DNA of 64,000 nt from Trogon surrucura (lineage: Eukaryota; Chordata; Aves; Trogoniformes; Trogonidae). Under the pieces are notes generated by a model. It searched no databases. It saw only the letters and a list, made by a program, of their open reading frames with translations, and was not told where the DNA came from. The stretch covers positions 1,178,001 through 1,242,000 of the forward strand of contig CM036623.1 of the NCBI GenBank assembly GCA_020746105.1, given 5' to 3'. Shown piece by piece: positions 1 to 11,356 of this stretch; within the stretch, counting starts at the first letter, position 1; each line of letters begins with the position of its first letter. A program made the translations under genes and the position numbers.

Positions 1-2081
1 AGAGTTCTAAATACAATCTAGCCAAGGAAAAAAGCCCTGCCTGCAATGTGAAACCAAACAGTACTGCTATAACCCAACCAGGACTTGGAACTGATCCACT
101 GATACACAAAGCACCTGAATGAGTCAGCAGCCCACTGTATTTCCCAGACCCATCCACCACCGTACAGTTCCCCGACGCACTTCCTCACATTGTGTTTGCC
201 TCATGAACGAGGTCAGTAGTGACCAAAAAGTCATATGAAGGCCAACAATTAGGAAAAGATGACCATGTGCAGACTTATTTTATCTGTTTACCCGTTAACC
301 TATTCAATACACTGAAGTTCCACAGAATTCTTCCGGTTATTTTTCTCCCGTCTTTTAACGAAGATACCAGAGCAGCGTATTAAAACGCAGGCCCACTATT
401 GTTTTGACATGGTGAACAGGTAGAGCTAAATATGCTGCCTCACTGCAGTGGCACACACCAAGGGAATGGTCCCTAAAGCAATCACCGTTTCCTTGTCTGA
501 AGTCTGTGTTCCCGTACTCCCCAAGTACGTAAAATTAACTGATGTCAAGAAGAATGTGTCAATTAGCCTTCGCCCCTCCCCGGCAAAACCCCAAAGATTA
601 GACCACATGAAGTTGTATCTAAATTAGCTTTAACCCTGCTGGAAGTCTTATCATCGTTCCAGCACTGCCACCATACACCTGGCATTCGTAGGTGGCGGCT
701 GAAGTTTTTGCAATTATAGTCTCAGTCCTATCAGTAACTGAGATTATGCCACTGAGGTGATGCTACTACCTGAATCACGACGTTTTTGAGCCGCACTGCA
801 GATTCCCTGTAGAGGGTGATAAAAGATAACGGGAACAGTTTTCATCCTAATTCTGAGTACTTCAGAAGGTAAACCCTACTGCTGGATAAAGATCTCCAAA
901 AGCCAAAGGTAGACAACATGGATTTTTGGTCTAACACAAACCCACACAAATGTTTTTATTACTACATAAAAAAAAAAAACCTACTAAAATCAGCTACACA
1001 TGAGAAACACACAGCATGAAAAATTACTGGTTTTTCTTTAATGTAGTGCTCTTAAGAAGATTTATGAGAGGTCCAATATTAAAACAAATAACAACATTGC
1101 TTTCCGGCCAAACAAATGACAATTGTATCATCTCTGGACTCTCCTTTTGAATTCATCTGTTTTTTAAATGTTTTATATATTTTCTCTTCTGTATAGGCTG
1201 CTTTGTAGCTCTTTCAGCACAGATCCAACAGCACATTTACAATATATGTTGAAAAATAAGTAAAAAGATCCCTGAAGTCCTTGAGGTTCTCCTGTCACTA
1301 GTTTTTAGTTAAATTTTCTTATTGTAACTTGAGAGTAATGTAATAAATTACATTCATTGAAAGAGAAAAGGACAGTAATATATTACTTGAAAGAGCCACA
1401 TAAGGTTCTGTGACTTAGAAATAAACATAATTTCTGCCTTTGAGGTTAATAATGAGATCCTCTTGGATTCTAAATTGCCTTTTCCCTACCTGTTTTGACT
1501 CCAAGTAGTAATAAGGATTATATGTGATGTACTTATTCTAAAACAGTAATGACTTTTTTACTATCATTTTACTTACATGCTCCTGTTTTAAAGGTCCCTG
1601 CACCTAGAAATTCAAGTACGGAAGTTAAGTTACAAAAACACACTAAATGAATTCAGCAAATGAAATCATGCAATAACTTTGTGGATATGACATTCCCATC
1701 AGACCTGGTCCTTCAAAGAAGACTGAATTACATGAGCCATAAAAAAAAAAAAAACAACCAACCCAAAAACAACCAAACAACCAAAAAATCTTTTTAGGAT
1801 GTAGTTACATATGCTTGTTGATGCTATTCCCCTCTGGGGAGGAAGAGAGAAGAATGATTTCTTTCACTTGGAAAGACACTATGTCAACGAGAAACATGCG
1901 TTACAATGAAAAAATACGTTTCCCAGATTTAGGAAATTGGAGACTTTTGCTTGTATATTTCTTTGGGGGATTCCTTAGGGAATTTACACAAGGCTGCAGA
2001 ATTTCATTTTAAAAGACATGGAATAATAAAGTTCCAAGTTTTCAAACTGAAGAGAAAAATAGACAAAAATAGGAGACTTAC
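1..2081 (-). other. FSIP1: FSIP1 intron downstream of coding exon 9 (continues off the window)
   Basis: This is AT-rich intronic sequence that follows the donor of FSIP1 coding exon 9. I looked for the remaining C-terminal FSIP1 exons on the minus strand and found no convincing match, so they should lie before position 1. Only A-runs near 967-980 and 1741-1755 stand out. Short ORFs here have no recognisable family features. Confidence 0.75.
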
Positions 2082-2219
2082 AAGATTCCTCTCTAGGGAT
2101 GTCAGTTGATGATCTATTTCTTTCAGACGATTTTGTTGATCACGTTGTTCCTTATTGTCTCGCAGAACCTTTTCACCTGGAATTGCTTCTAAGCTTCTGT
2201 TTGCATAAAGCAGAGACTC
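2082..2219 (-). CDS. FSIP1: FSIP1 coding exon 9 (residues 337-382)
   Basis: Fibrous sheath interacting protein 1 is a testis-enriched coiled-coil protein of the sperm flagellum. This 138-bp exon is phase 0 at both ends and encodes 46 residues. It carries the family's best-conserved helical block, with the core IPGEKVLRDNKEQRDQQNRL followed by KEIDHQL. I recall the human counterpart as TPGEKILRNTKEQRD then RLREIDEKL. The acceptor (T-rich tract then CAG, AG at 2220-2221) and donor (GTAAGT, GT at 2081-2080) are both canonical. The reading continues into intron without a stop, so the human-like C-terminal third (roughly residues 395-581 of the 581-aa human protein) must be encoded further left, outside the window. 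It is the last FSIP1 exon visible here. A heptad-like pattern of hydrophobic residues suggests coiled coil. Identity is very secure; molecular role in birds is inferred from mammals. Confidence 0.96.
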
Positions 2220-4794
2220 CTGACAAAAAAAAAAAGGCAGAATAGGTAGAAAATAACCATAGGACTTCATATTGCTCCCTAACCAGATGAGTGTTCCGAT
2301 TTCTATCAGGCAAGCATTGCAATGGGTAGAATAACGTGTCAATTTCAAATTTGGCAACTGTATAATTTTCAGTATGCGCATTTTCAAATACAATAGCTAA
2401 ACATCACAGTGGACTTATTTCAATCAAAGAATTCTTCTCCTTTGCAATTTAAGAGGAATTTCTTAGTCTCCAGAGGTAATACTCCCATGCTTAAATTCTG
2501 CTAGAACAATAAAAACGCACCGAGGACCAGGGAGACTGATACGAGTGGTTCAAAGCTTGCTCCTATGAGCCACACTAGCACCAGATTTCGGCCAGAATGG
2601 AAAGGAAGAACTGAGCTGACTGTAAGTTTTGTTTACCAGTTATCATAGTAAATGAGAAATAAGTCTCCCTCTGTAAGTGGGAGTTAGATGTACATCCATT
2701 ATTGAAGATTGGGGTTATGCATTCTTACATCCTTCTGTAGGTTTGGATCAGATTCTGAAATTTTTATCAGTCCTGAATACATTCAAGGTTCCGTATTACA
2801 TGTAGTTTACATCATTAAGAACAAGAAGTACTGGCAAAACAAAAGTTATGGTGTAACTGGAAAAAACTCCATGAGCCTCCTCTTGCAAACCAAAGAACTC
2901 AAGGAATTCAAAATAACAGTAGGAGGAAGCAAAACAAACAAAGAAAAACACCCCAAAAACCCTATTGGTCAGTTCAACACAAAGGAACACGAGCAACCAT
3001 TTAATAAATACATACTCTACTCATTTTCAAGAGTGGCTCAAGCAATCTTAATAAACTCACACAAGGAAAAGCATTTCAAGCAGAGTGTCTAACCAGAAAG
3101 AAAAACAACCTTTGCAATTTAACATTCAGCGGAAAACACTCAACTACAACATCTAAAAGATATCTATCTATAAGATTGTGAGCACCTGTAAAGAACATTT
3201 TCTAAGCATCAAACAAATACATGAGTTCCAACTTTTAAACCAAACTATTAGTTGCCTGAAACTAAACATATATTTACAATAACTGGCAGTATCACAATCC
3301 TAGTACATGCCCCTGTAACAGAGACATAAACATCACCATCTGTTAAGGACTAGAAACTCCAAACCAGGCTGAAGTTAAATTTGGGCCACTTAAAGCCAAA
3401 TTCTTAATATTGAATGTATCAAGCGAGGCTTCTAAATAGAGAGAGGTTTTTCAATTAAATATGATGCCCAACGGCAAGAAATCTGTATGACTGATATTTA
3501 TACAGAACATAAAAAAACCCCAAAGGACTTGTTTAAACTTGTGTTTATCAATACATGAAATAAGGACATGACCTTTATACCTGCACTACAAATAGAACGC
3601 TGGCAAAGCAGCTCAAAGTACACTAACTGAAGCTCCCTCCAATAAGAGGCATTGCTTTTACTTGGCTTTGTTCTTCCACTGGTTTTAATACATGAGAAAT
3701 TTTTCATGAAAGGTGAGGAGGAAGACAATGGTATCAGATTTCTTTTAAAAAAAAAATTGTTATATTTCTGCAATGACACTTCTAAATCCACTCTTTCTAT
3801 CTATGCATATATAGAAATATTGCTTTGCAAGCAGTTAGTGCCCAGCACGGATCAGAGCTGCAGTTATGATTTGTTTTATAAAGCAAGGTTATGAATGCAC
3901 CTGTAAGAATATGCAACTAGTGGTACTGAGAAGTCACTACACACCATATTGTACTTCCCAGTATTTTATTTTGGGAGCTGTATACATCGACTACTGGTTG
4001 GTATTTTTTGTGAACTCAGCCTTCAATGAAGAACAGAGCTCAAACTGCAAACAGCATCTCTAGAAATATTATTGCTGCAATACCAGGTAGATTTACAAAA
4101 GGTGACAGTGAGAAGAGTCATAAAAACAAACAAAAATATTACTACCTCCAAGGTTTTTTTACTTTGTTTTCCACACACAGTTCTGAAGCAAAGCTTTACA
4201 CATACCTGTGTCCTAGACTTTCAGAGAGGTTCAAGCATACATGTTTCATTTTGAAGACAGCTCAGATGCTGCAAACACTTACGAGCAATCTCTTTAAACT
4301 TCAGGAAAACTATGTATCATAAATTATTTTTCTTTTTAACACACTCAGTATGATTTTAAGCCACGTTGCTTCCCTAGTAAGACAATGCTATTCTACCAAA
4401 TCTTAACTGGGACAAATAAGATAACTTTATTCTCCAAAAACTTTTTCTTGAATATTGACCTCTGCCATGATACCTAAGCAATTCTTATCAAAGTGTTCTG
4501 GATAAAACTTTAACTACGAACACCTACCATTTACCATTGCCCTGAAATCTCTCGGCCAAAGACGCTCCTCCCTCTTTGGGAAAGGTGACTCCCATGTGAG
4601 GCTAGCCAGCCTGGTGCTGCGTGGGCCATCCCACTGTCAAAGAGCCCAAAGCTGTGACACCAGGCACAGAGCCACCTATTGATAGACTGGATTCACCCAA
4701 TGTCAACTGCTCACAACTGGAAGGAGAGATGGAAATAGAACCTGCGCCCCAGATGCCTTCACTGACCATCCCAGGGCCCTGAAACGGTCAGTGA

Positions 4795-4863
4795 AGTACT
4801 CAAAGTACTTAGTAGTAGAAGTACTCAGTAAGTACTCTAGTACTTAGAAGTACTAGAAGTACT
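4795..4863. repeat. Cluster of seven AGTACT palindromic hexamers
   Basis: AGTACT occurs at 4795, 4804, 4820, 4831, 4839, 4849 and 4858, with spacings of 8 to 16 bases and AGTAGTAGA-like filler. The hexamer is its own reverse complement, so the block can pair with itself in many registers. It lies about 100 bp before a CR1 fragment. It is probably a decayed simple repeat. No protein-binding role is shown. Confidence 0.85.
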
Positions 4864-4960
4864 AAGCAACAGCCAAAGCTGTAATGATCCTCTGTAACAA
4901 TCATAATGCAAAACTGAGATACCCAGCATCTGAAATGGTTAAAATTATTTATAATTATTA

Positions 4961-5106
4961 TTGAGGTGGTGGAGGCTCTATTCCTAGAGGCATTCAAGGC
5001 CAGGCTTGACAGAGCTCTGAGCAACCTGACCTAGTTAAAGACTAGGTTGGACTACAAGACCTTTAAAAGTCCCTTCCATCCCAACACATTCTATGATTTT
5101 ATGATT
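4961..5106 (+). mobile_element. CR1 LINE 3' end, 5'-truncated
   Basis: The segment has the CR1 3' tail order: a GGAGGCTCTATTCCTAGAGG stretch, then TTCAAGGCCAGGCTTGACAG, then GGTTGGACTACAAGACC, then CTTCCATCCCAACACATTCT and terminal TATGATTTTATGATT. It is about 145 bp, severely 5'-truncated as is usual for CR1, with no coding capacity. CR1 is the dominant LINE in birds and other sauropsids. Confidence 0.9.
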
Positions 5107-6785
5107 CGTTGCACTCCTTTTCCTCCAAGATTCTACAAACAAATAAAACCAAACTCCCACCACAATAAAATATACGAGTGTCCTATAATCTTCCTGAGCC
5201 ACAAAACTGGCTGATCAATTTCTTAATCACTAGACACCCTGTCCTCTGCCGAGAGCAGGGGCTCTGGGCACACAGAGAAGCAGAAACGAAGGCACCTACA
5301 AGATTGTCGAGTCAACTGGGAAGGCACTTCTGGAATTAGCTGCGGAGTGGAAGGATTTGCTTTTCTTGTTTGTTTTGCTGGGGCTTTTTAAATTAGTTTT
5401 GCATTTATGCAGTTAGTATCCTTTACACTTTTAAATAAGTAAAGCCTCCTACTCACTTCTTCTTACTCTACATTTATAAAACAACCTTTAAATAGTCCTG
5501 TTCTCTGGCAGCTTTCTTTAAAATGACTCACGTTTTTGTTTATCTGAACAAAACAAAAAAATGACAAAGGGGATCTTTTAAGTGTTTCCTGTAACTACAG
5601 TGTCTGAAATCCTTTAATATACTGCAAAACAAAGTTGAAGGGCAACTGCTTTTCACTAATGAAGAGTAATTTATAGAATTAATTATCTCCTTTTAGTTGT
5701 TTTTCTGAGTTTTTATCTGAAAATGAAGCAATAACAACCACTTGGACAAACGTTCCCAAACCGAGTGTTCACGGCCACAGGCAGTGGCACTAACTTCAAG
5801 GTGATGTCTCATAACGGTGACCCCAAGGTCCAGCAGCCACTGGGTGACAACCGCATTTCCGCCAGTGACGACCCACTAGAGGGAGTCGCTGGTTCACACC
5901 TTAAATCCCAGCTGGTAAACGAGCAACATCAAACCGCGAGTCCTGGAACCGTCCCAGCAACAGAAAATACTAGCGTAGGTAAAACAAAACCTGAAGTTCA
6001 GAAAGAAGACAACACAAAGAAGTGGCATTACAGTGCTCTTTAGAAAAAGAGAAGAGGAGCCACAGGTATTTAGCCATTCGAGGAGTGTTTCTCATACACT
6101 GATAACCCAACAGAGTTTTGCCAATGGACGCTTTCACAGAGACCCTGATATACCTGTTCTGGCTATAAACTGTAAATTTTACAGAAGCAAACAAATTTAG
6201 TGCAAATTAATATAAAACAGGAATTCTGATATTTTATGTTGCATTTCTTCCCCCATTATATCAGGGGCAACATTACTGAGGCATGGGATAAATTGGGAGT
6301 TTTCTACGTACAAAATTCAAACAATTATATCCCAATGCTGAAACCCCAAGGGTTCTTAATACTGCTGGAAAGGGAAAAAGACAAAGGGAAAATAAGGGAC
6401 ATACAATTACCTAATTCTAATTTCTAAAGATCAGTTATCATGGGTAGTATGTAAATGTTATCGCGCTGACCCTGAGGCCCTCACGCAACTAAAACATCTG
6501 AGTGACCAATTCCTGTATATGAAATTTCTTGTTGAAACCATAGAATCAACAATGGTTAAAAACAAGACAGACACCAAATTATATACCACTCAAAATAGCA
6601 AAGTATTTTTCTGTATGATTTCTATAGCCAAAGATTTCACTTCATTCTTTAATACCTATACTTCGAGAAGAAATAGCAGACAAAAAACCACAAATACGTA
6701 CGCATGCTATATTTCAACTTACATCAGATCTCCACACAGACTTCAAACAGGAAATGTGCCATGGAAGTTCTCTCCTGCAACATAC

Positions 6786-6950
6786 CTGGTAAATCTGGCT
6801 TGGAGATTTTGAGCAAAAGCTGGAAATCCGAGAAAAATCCCCATCAGACAGTAGTACTTGAAGCTTAACGTCTATCTCATTTAGGCGGTGAAATTCTGTC
6901 GGTTCAGGTGTGTACCCTTCTCCCGGTGCTAGCCAGCCAGATACTTCCTC
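6786..6950 (-). CDS. FSIP1: FSIP1 coding exon 8 (residues 282-336)
   Basis: This 165-bp exon (55 codons, phase 0-0) encodes EEVSGWLAPGEGYTPEPTEF, then HRLNEIDVKLQVL, then a serine-rich stretch including SRISSF. It aligns with the human segment I recall as QSGWVVPVKGYELAVTQ, then LAEIDIKLQEL, then SSFSPRLENR. The conserved points are SGW, GY, L-x-EID-x-KLQ and ISSF. The acceptor is ATAG then GAG (AG at 6952-6951) and the donor is CAG then GTATGT-like (GT at 6785-6784). The exon lies between two coiled-coil exons and includes a short amphipathic helix (NEIDVKLQVLL) followed by a probably disordered Ser-rich linker. Neighbour phases on both sides are 0. I did not find a coding exon between it and exon 9. 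It was not called as an ORF because it is short and lacks its own ATG. Confidence 0.95.
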
Positions 6951-8910
6951 CTATTGAAAGACAGAAAATACTTATTCATCATCCTCAAAGGAAAGAGACT
7001 TTAAATGCAGTTATACATCAGGTGTATTTTTTTTTTTTCAAATAAGCTGTACTTCAGAATAAAGTCTAAGTTTCCATCCGTCTCAGCATATAGCTGAAAT
7101 CTGCCAAACATTCACGTATCTGGCACACTCGTAAGCCAACATGGTTTCAGAACAATTAAGGCATGTATTTTTCACTTTTAAATACAGTCATGCAGCAACT
7201 TAAAGAAAATTATACTGAAATTTAATAATTTTTTTAGAAAGCACATGCATTTACATGCATTATTAAAATGTAATGGCAAAAAAAAGTGTTGTTTTCACCT
7301 AAACAGACTTATGCCACTATTATACTTACTTCTACAAAAGTCCAAATCCTTTGTCTTCACTGACTAGCCACTCGGAAGCCCTTGAAATAAAATTGCTTAA
7401 AGCCAGATGCTTTGCCTCCCTGCCAGCCAGCCCAGGAGCAATCAGGCATCTCCCAAGTTCCCCATTCATTCTCCTGAAATTTATACAGCCCTTTGATCAA
7501 GCTCACTTACACCCGAGAGAAGAGCTTTGGACAGCTGATCCGTCTGGAAAGAATAATTGCTTCTCATGGTCTAACTTGCATATAAATCTTGCTATCCAGT
7601 ACCACACAGTAAACATCGCTTTCTGATGCCACTCACACAAAAATCAATTTAGGAGCATTGCGCTCCTTTGCAAGAGGATAGAGATGAAGAGCAAAACGTC
7701 TGGCAGATGTGGATCCACCAGTCCTAAGACAGGAAACACAACAAACATGGTATAAGCTCACGTTTTCAAAGCTAATATTGAAATGGAAAAGCACAACCCT
7801 AAAACTACTCTAGAAATGTCCTCAATATCATCCTAAATCACGTCTGTTATGCCTTGCATCTCAGCACTCTTTGTTTGCCACTTGTTCTGGACACACCATA
7901 TTACAGCTTAAGTCCAAGGAACTGTACAGTCGGCCATACAGCAAACAAGAGTGCAAGGTATGTTTTTGCATTTTAAAAGGAAAATATAAGTTAACAGGCA
8001 TAAAAACAAGATGTTCTCAGCTACACTGAACACATCTTGTCAAACTCTCCCAATGACCTTGCATCTCAAACTCTGGCAGCAAATGCAGACACACATCTAC
8101 TCTGGCACATACCCAACCATACCTACACAGCAGCACATCAGACATCCAAATAAAGTAGAACACAACACACCACTCTCTAACATCCTCTGAAGGAAGTGGA
8201 AGCAAGAGACTCCCGTGCAAGTCAAAGAAGGAAATAAAATCAGAAACTATGTCTAATAGGACAACCATTTCCCATCTGATGAGGAGTCATAAAGTCTGAC
8301 CAAAACTAGGCTTGGAATGAAACTGCAGATGTTGATGCTATGGCAGAAACCACATAGAGCCAAATCTCAAAACGAGGGCATGAGACAAAATATAACATTT
8401 GCAAGGAAAAGAATCGCTCTGAGACAACCAGCTGTCACCCTTCTAGAGCCCCAGTAAGTTATCACAGGAAAACACTGGGAGAGACAAGGAGCACAGTTGT
8501 TCTCTTGGTTGTGATTTACTTGGCTTTTTCCTTGACTAACCAATACAGATACGTGCTCCTAGTAAAGACAGTTGAGTACTAGGAGTGAGTTTGGTCCACT
8601 TAACCCAAGCAAAAAGCTCATATTCACAAACAGCTGCAGGATCTCCACAGCGACCTGGCACTTCTGTCTCACTCTTATGGAGGCAAGTCTGCACAGCCAC
8701 CATTCACTGGGAGTGACAGCAGCAGATTATGTGTCTGTCCTGACCACAAGGAAACACCAGGAAGGACCTCAGAAGGGCACGGCAGGGATGTGGGGGAGGA
8801 TGAATGTATTGCTGGTTTCCTTTCTTTTTCCTAGTACTTTGCCCTCAAGACTTCAGCATCTGTCTTGTAAGGGTTTCATGTCCACCTGACAGGACGTGAT
8901 GAGCCACTTA

Positions 8911-9083
8911 GAATCACAGAATGGTCCAGGCTGGAAGGGACCTTAGAGATCATTGAATACAACCTCCCTGTCATGGGCAGGGACGCCTCTCAACTAGATC
9001 AGGCAACACATGGGGACCCAACGGGGATTGAACCCGCAACCTTGGCATTATCAGCACCACGCTCTAACCGGGTGAGCTAACCA
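8911..9083 (-). mobile_element. SINE with tRNA-Ile-like head and CR1-like tail
   Basis: On the minus strand the element begins near 9083 with a tRNA-like head. It has an A box (TTAGCTCACCCGG, about 9078-9066), an anticodon arm with loop CTGATAA (anticodon GAT, Ile) and a perfect B box GGTTCAATCCC near 9030. Then comes a CR1-type 3' tail with GATCTAGTTGAGAGGCGTCC, GATCTCTAAGGTCCCTTCC and a terminal ATTCTGTGATTCT at 8911. The intact A and B boxes could act as a pol III promoter. The acceptor stem is not well closed and a CR1 tail follows directly, so this is a retroposon and not a tRNA gene. tRNA-Ile-headed, CR1-tailed SINEs (TguSINE1 type) are known from passerines. Assignment to a named family is inference. 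Confidence 0.85.
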
Positions 9084-11221
9084 GCTTTAGATGCGTCTCT
9101 AGACACATAACCCAAGTACCCAATGCAGTACCACACTGTGCCATGTTAACCACCCCCTGATCAGACACTGAAGAACAAGCATGATGCTTCCTTAAATTAC
9201 TCTACACGAGTCAGTTAAGCTGCAGCTGGGTTCATTAGCTACAGCTCCATACCTATAGCCCATGCTCCAAGTATCCAAATATTCCAAATGCACTCACACA
9301 TTCTCCTATGTATTTTTAAGATGGCTTTGCTTGGAAAACAAGTTTCTGTCCTGTCAAGTTCTCCTGTGCATTAACTCTGAAAAATACTTTTACAACAGCA
9401 CAGTCAGAGCTTATTACCGTGGAAAATCTGAAACAAATTATACCCCTGCAGCTTTGACAATTAGATTAGCATGAATACGTACTTCTAAAATATCGTAAAT
9501 ACTCATAAAACACTTTTTAAAAAGTCAGAACTACTTTTTGGATATTTGACATACTTAGTAGTGCAAGTCAAATGAAGTTATCTAATCCACATTACACTAT
9601 ACAGAGGAATTCACACAGCACAGCCAGCTCTGCCTTGACTGATAACCACCAAAACATTACTTTAGCCAACGTGGCTGCATCAGCTTTTTAAAAGTCAGAA
9701 TGAGATAAGATGAAAGTGACCATCAGCTGGACAATTACCTGGGTCAGCTTGAAGCAGTCTAGATTACCCATTAGCTGATAATTTCCTCATGATCTTCGTT
9801 ATAAAGCAGCCACAGGAAATGCCTCACCCGTAACATAACTCAAATGTGGGAGAGGAAGAATCCATCACCAGACTAGACAAGTTTAAGTAATTATTAGCCT
9901 TTCATTTCTTCTATTTTGGCAGTAGACTGAGGAGCTGTTTTCTTTAAGGAGATGATCTAGTACAGACTAGACTAACCCACAAGTTACTATTCCCATTCTT
10001 GCCCATTGTATCAAGAACATACAGCAACACATCTTGTGTAGTGACCTGTTCAATATTTGATAGAAATAGTAAAATCTCTGCAGATACGTGCCCATGTGAT
10101 AGTGATACGTGCCAAATGCACAGTCTGGATGAATGTTACGCTTGTCCATTGCACGATGCCTGGAGAACTGGCGCAAAAAAGGTATGCATTCCTAATCAGA
10201 ATTTGTATTGGCCATTCTGCATAAATACCTCTAAATTTTGTGAAGGACACTAGCTTAAAGGAAAAGAAAACCACCAGTAACTACATATTGTGAGAGAAGA
10301 CTTTTTCAATGCATAAAATAATAAATTATTTTTTAAAAGTCACTATTCTCTAGATCAGAGAGCTGCGATGTTTATTAACAAAAGGCTCTTTTAAAACATC
10401 TTCAGAATGTGAAACGCTGACATTTTTCCAATGAAAGACCATCTCCTCAAATTGAAACATGTCCCTGATCAGAAAAGAAGAACAGAAGAGATGGTGATCA
10501 AACTCCAACCTCTCCAACAAGACCAACAAGAGGAAAAAACAACAAAAATCCCCCAACTTCTCCACAACCCTCTCCCTACAGTTTCTCCCTATTCAAACAC
10601 TGAATGAAGTACTCTTTCAGCTGAACATTTTGTCACCCTTAAGTGGGATTATAATGCCAAACCTGTTGCAAGCAGATCTAACTGAGTACCTTGATTCTTT
10701 TTCTAAATGCACAGACAAAAGATTAAACAATGATCCAATGAGCTTTAACTTTGTCCTTCTAATACGCAATGACTTAAAAGTATAATAAAAATCAACTCTC
10801 TTAACCAGTAGATCAACATTAGACCAAAGAGCCTTCCACTTCCAATTGATGAATATTTAACACAGATAAATAAGTCAACCTGCGAGCTTGATGTTCATAT
10901 CAAAAAAAAAGCCAATTAAAAAATATTTACATGAGAAAGTTCACCTAACTTCTTTATACAAACAAAGTATTTTCCCTATTTCTTCTTATTTATTAAAATG
11001 CAAGTTTCGTTATTATATCGTTTACATAGTCTGAGGACAAAAAAAATGTTTAATACCATATATAGCTGGAAGAGTACTCCAGGTTCCTAGGACAATTAAT
11101 TTTTGAAACAAAATTTTATCTTCCTATCCTCCCAGCCTTATCGTTATGTCTGTAAAACAAGAGCGCACCTGAGAACTCCTTTAGTGTGACATTACCTTCA
11201 AAGCAATAAGAAATAAAGGCC

Positions 11222-11242
11222 ATCTCCTAGTAACTAGGAGAT
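11222..11242. repeat. Perfect inverted repeat, 10-bp arms
   Basis: The arms ATCTCCTAGT and ACTAGGAGAT are exact reverse complements around a single A. It lies about 120 bp before the tandem array. It may simply be chance; no protein is known to me to bind it. Confidence 0.9.
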
Positions 11243-11356
11243 CAACAGACTATTTGATGTTTTCACATCAGTGGGAATCATTTAGGGACACAGACGCTTC
11301 CTAGAAGCAACGACTGGTGGGATAATCAAACACTGTTTTTTAGACAATCACAGCAG

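Larger units (their letters stand above)
2220..6785 (-). other. FSIP1: FSIP1 intron between coding exons 8 and 9
   Basis: This 4.6-kb AT-rich intron contains the AGTACT hexamer cluster (4795-4863) and a truncated CR1 LINE (4961-5106), listed separately. The rest shows nothing I can recognise. ORFs at 2709-3092 and 5765-6043 have no family features and read as chance. Confidence 0.85.

Noticed and set aside
5765..6043. A 92-codon plus-strand ORF
   Set aside because: It has polar composition without family motifs, lies inside an FSIP1 intron on the opposite strand, and has no promoter or splice evidence.
9010..9083. A functional tRNA-Ile gene on the minus strand
   Set aside because: The A and B boxes are good, but the acceptor stem does not close well, there is no oligo-T terminator directly after it, and a CR1 tail follows without a gap. 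A SINE explains it better.
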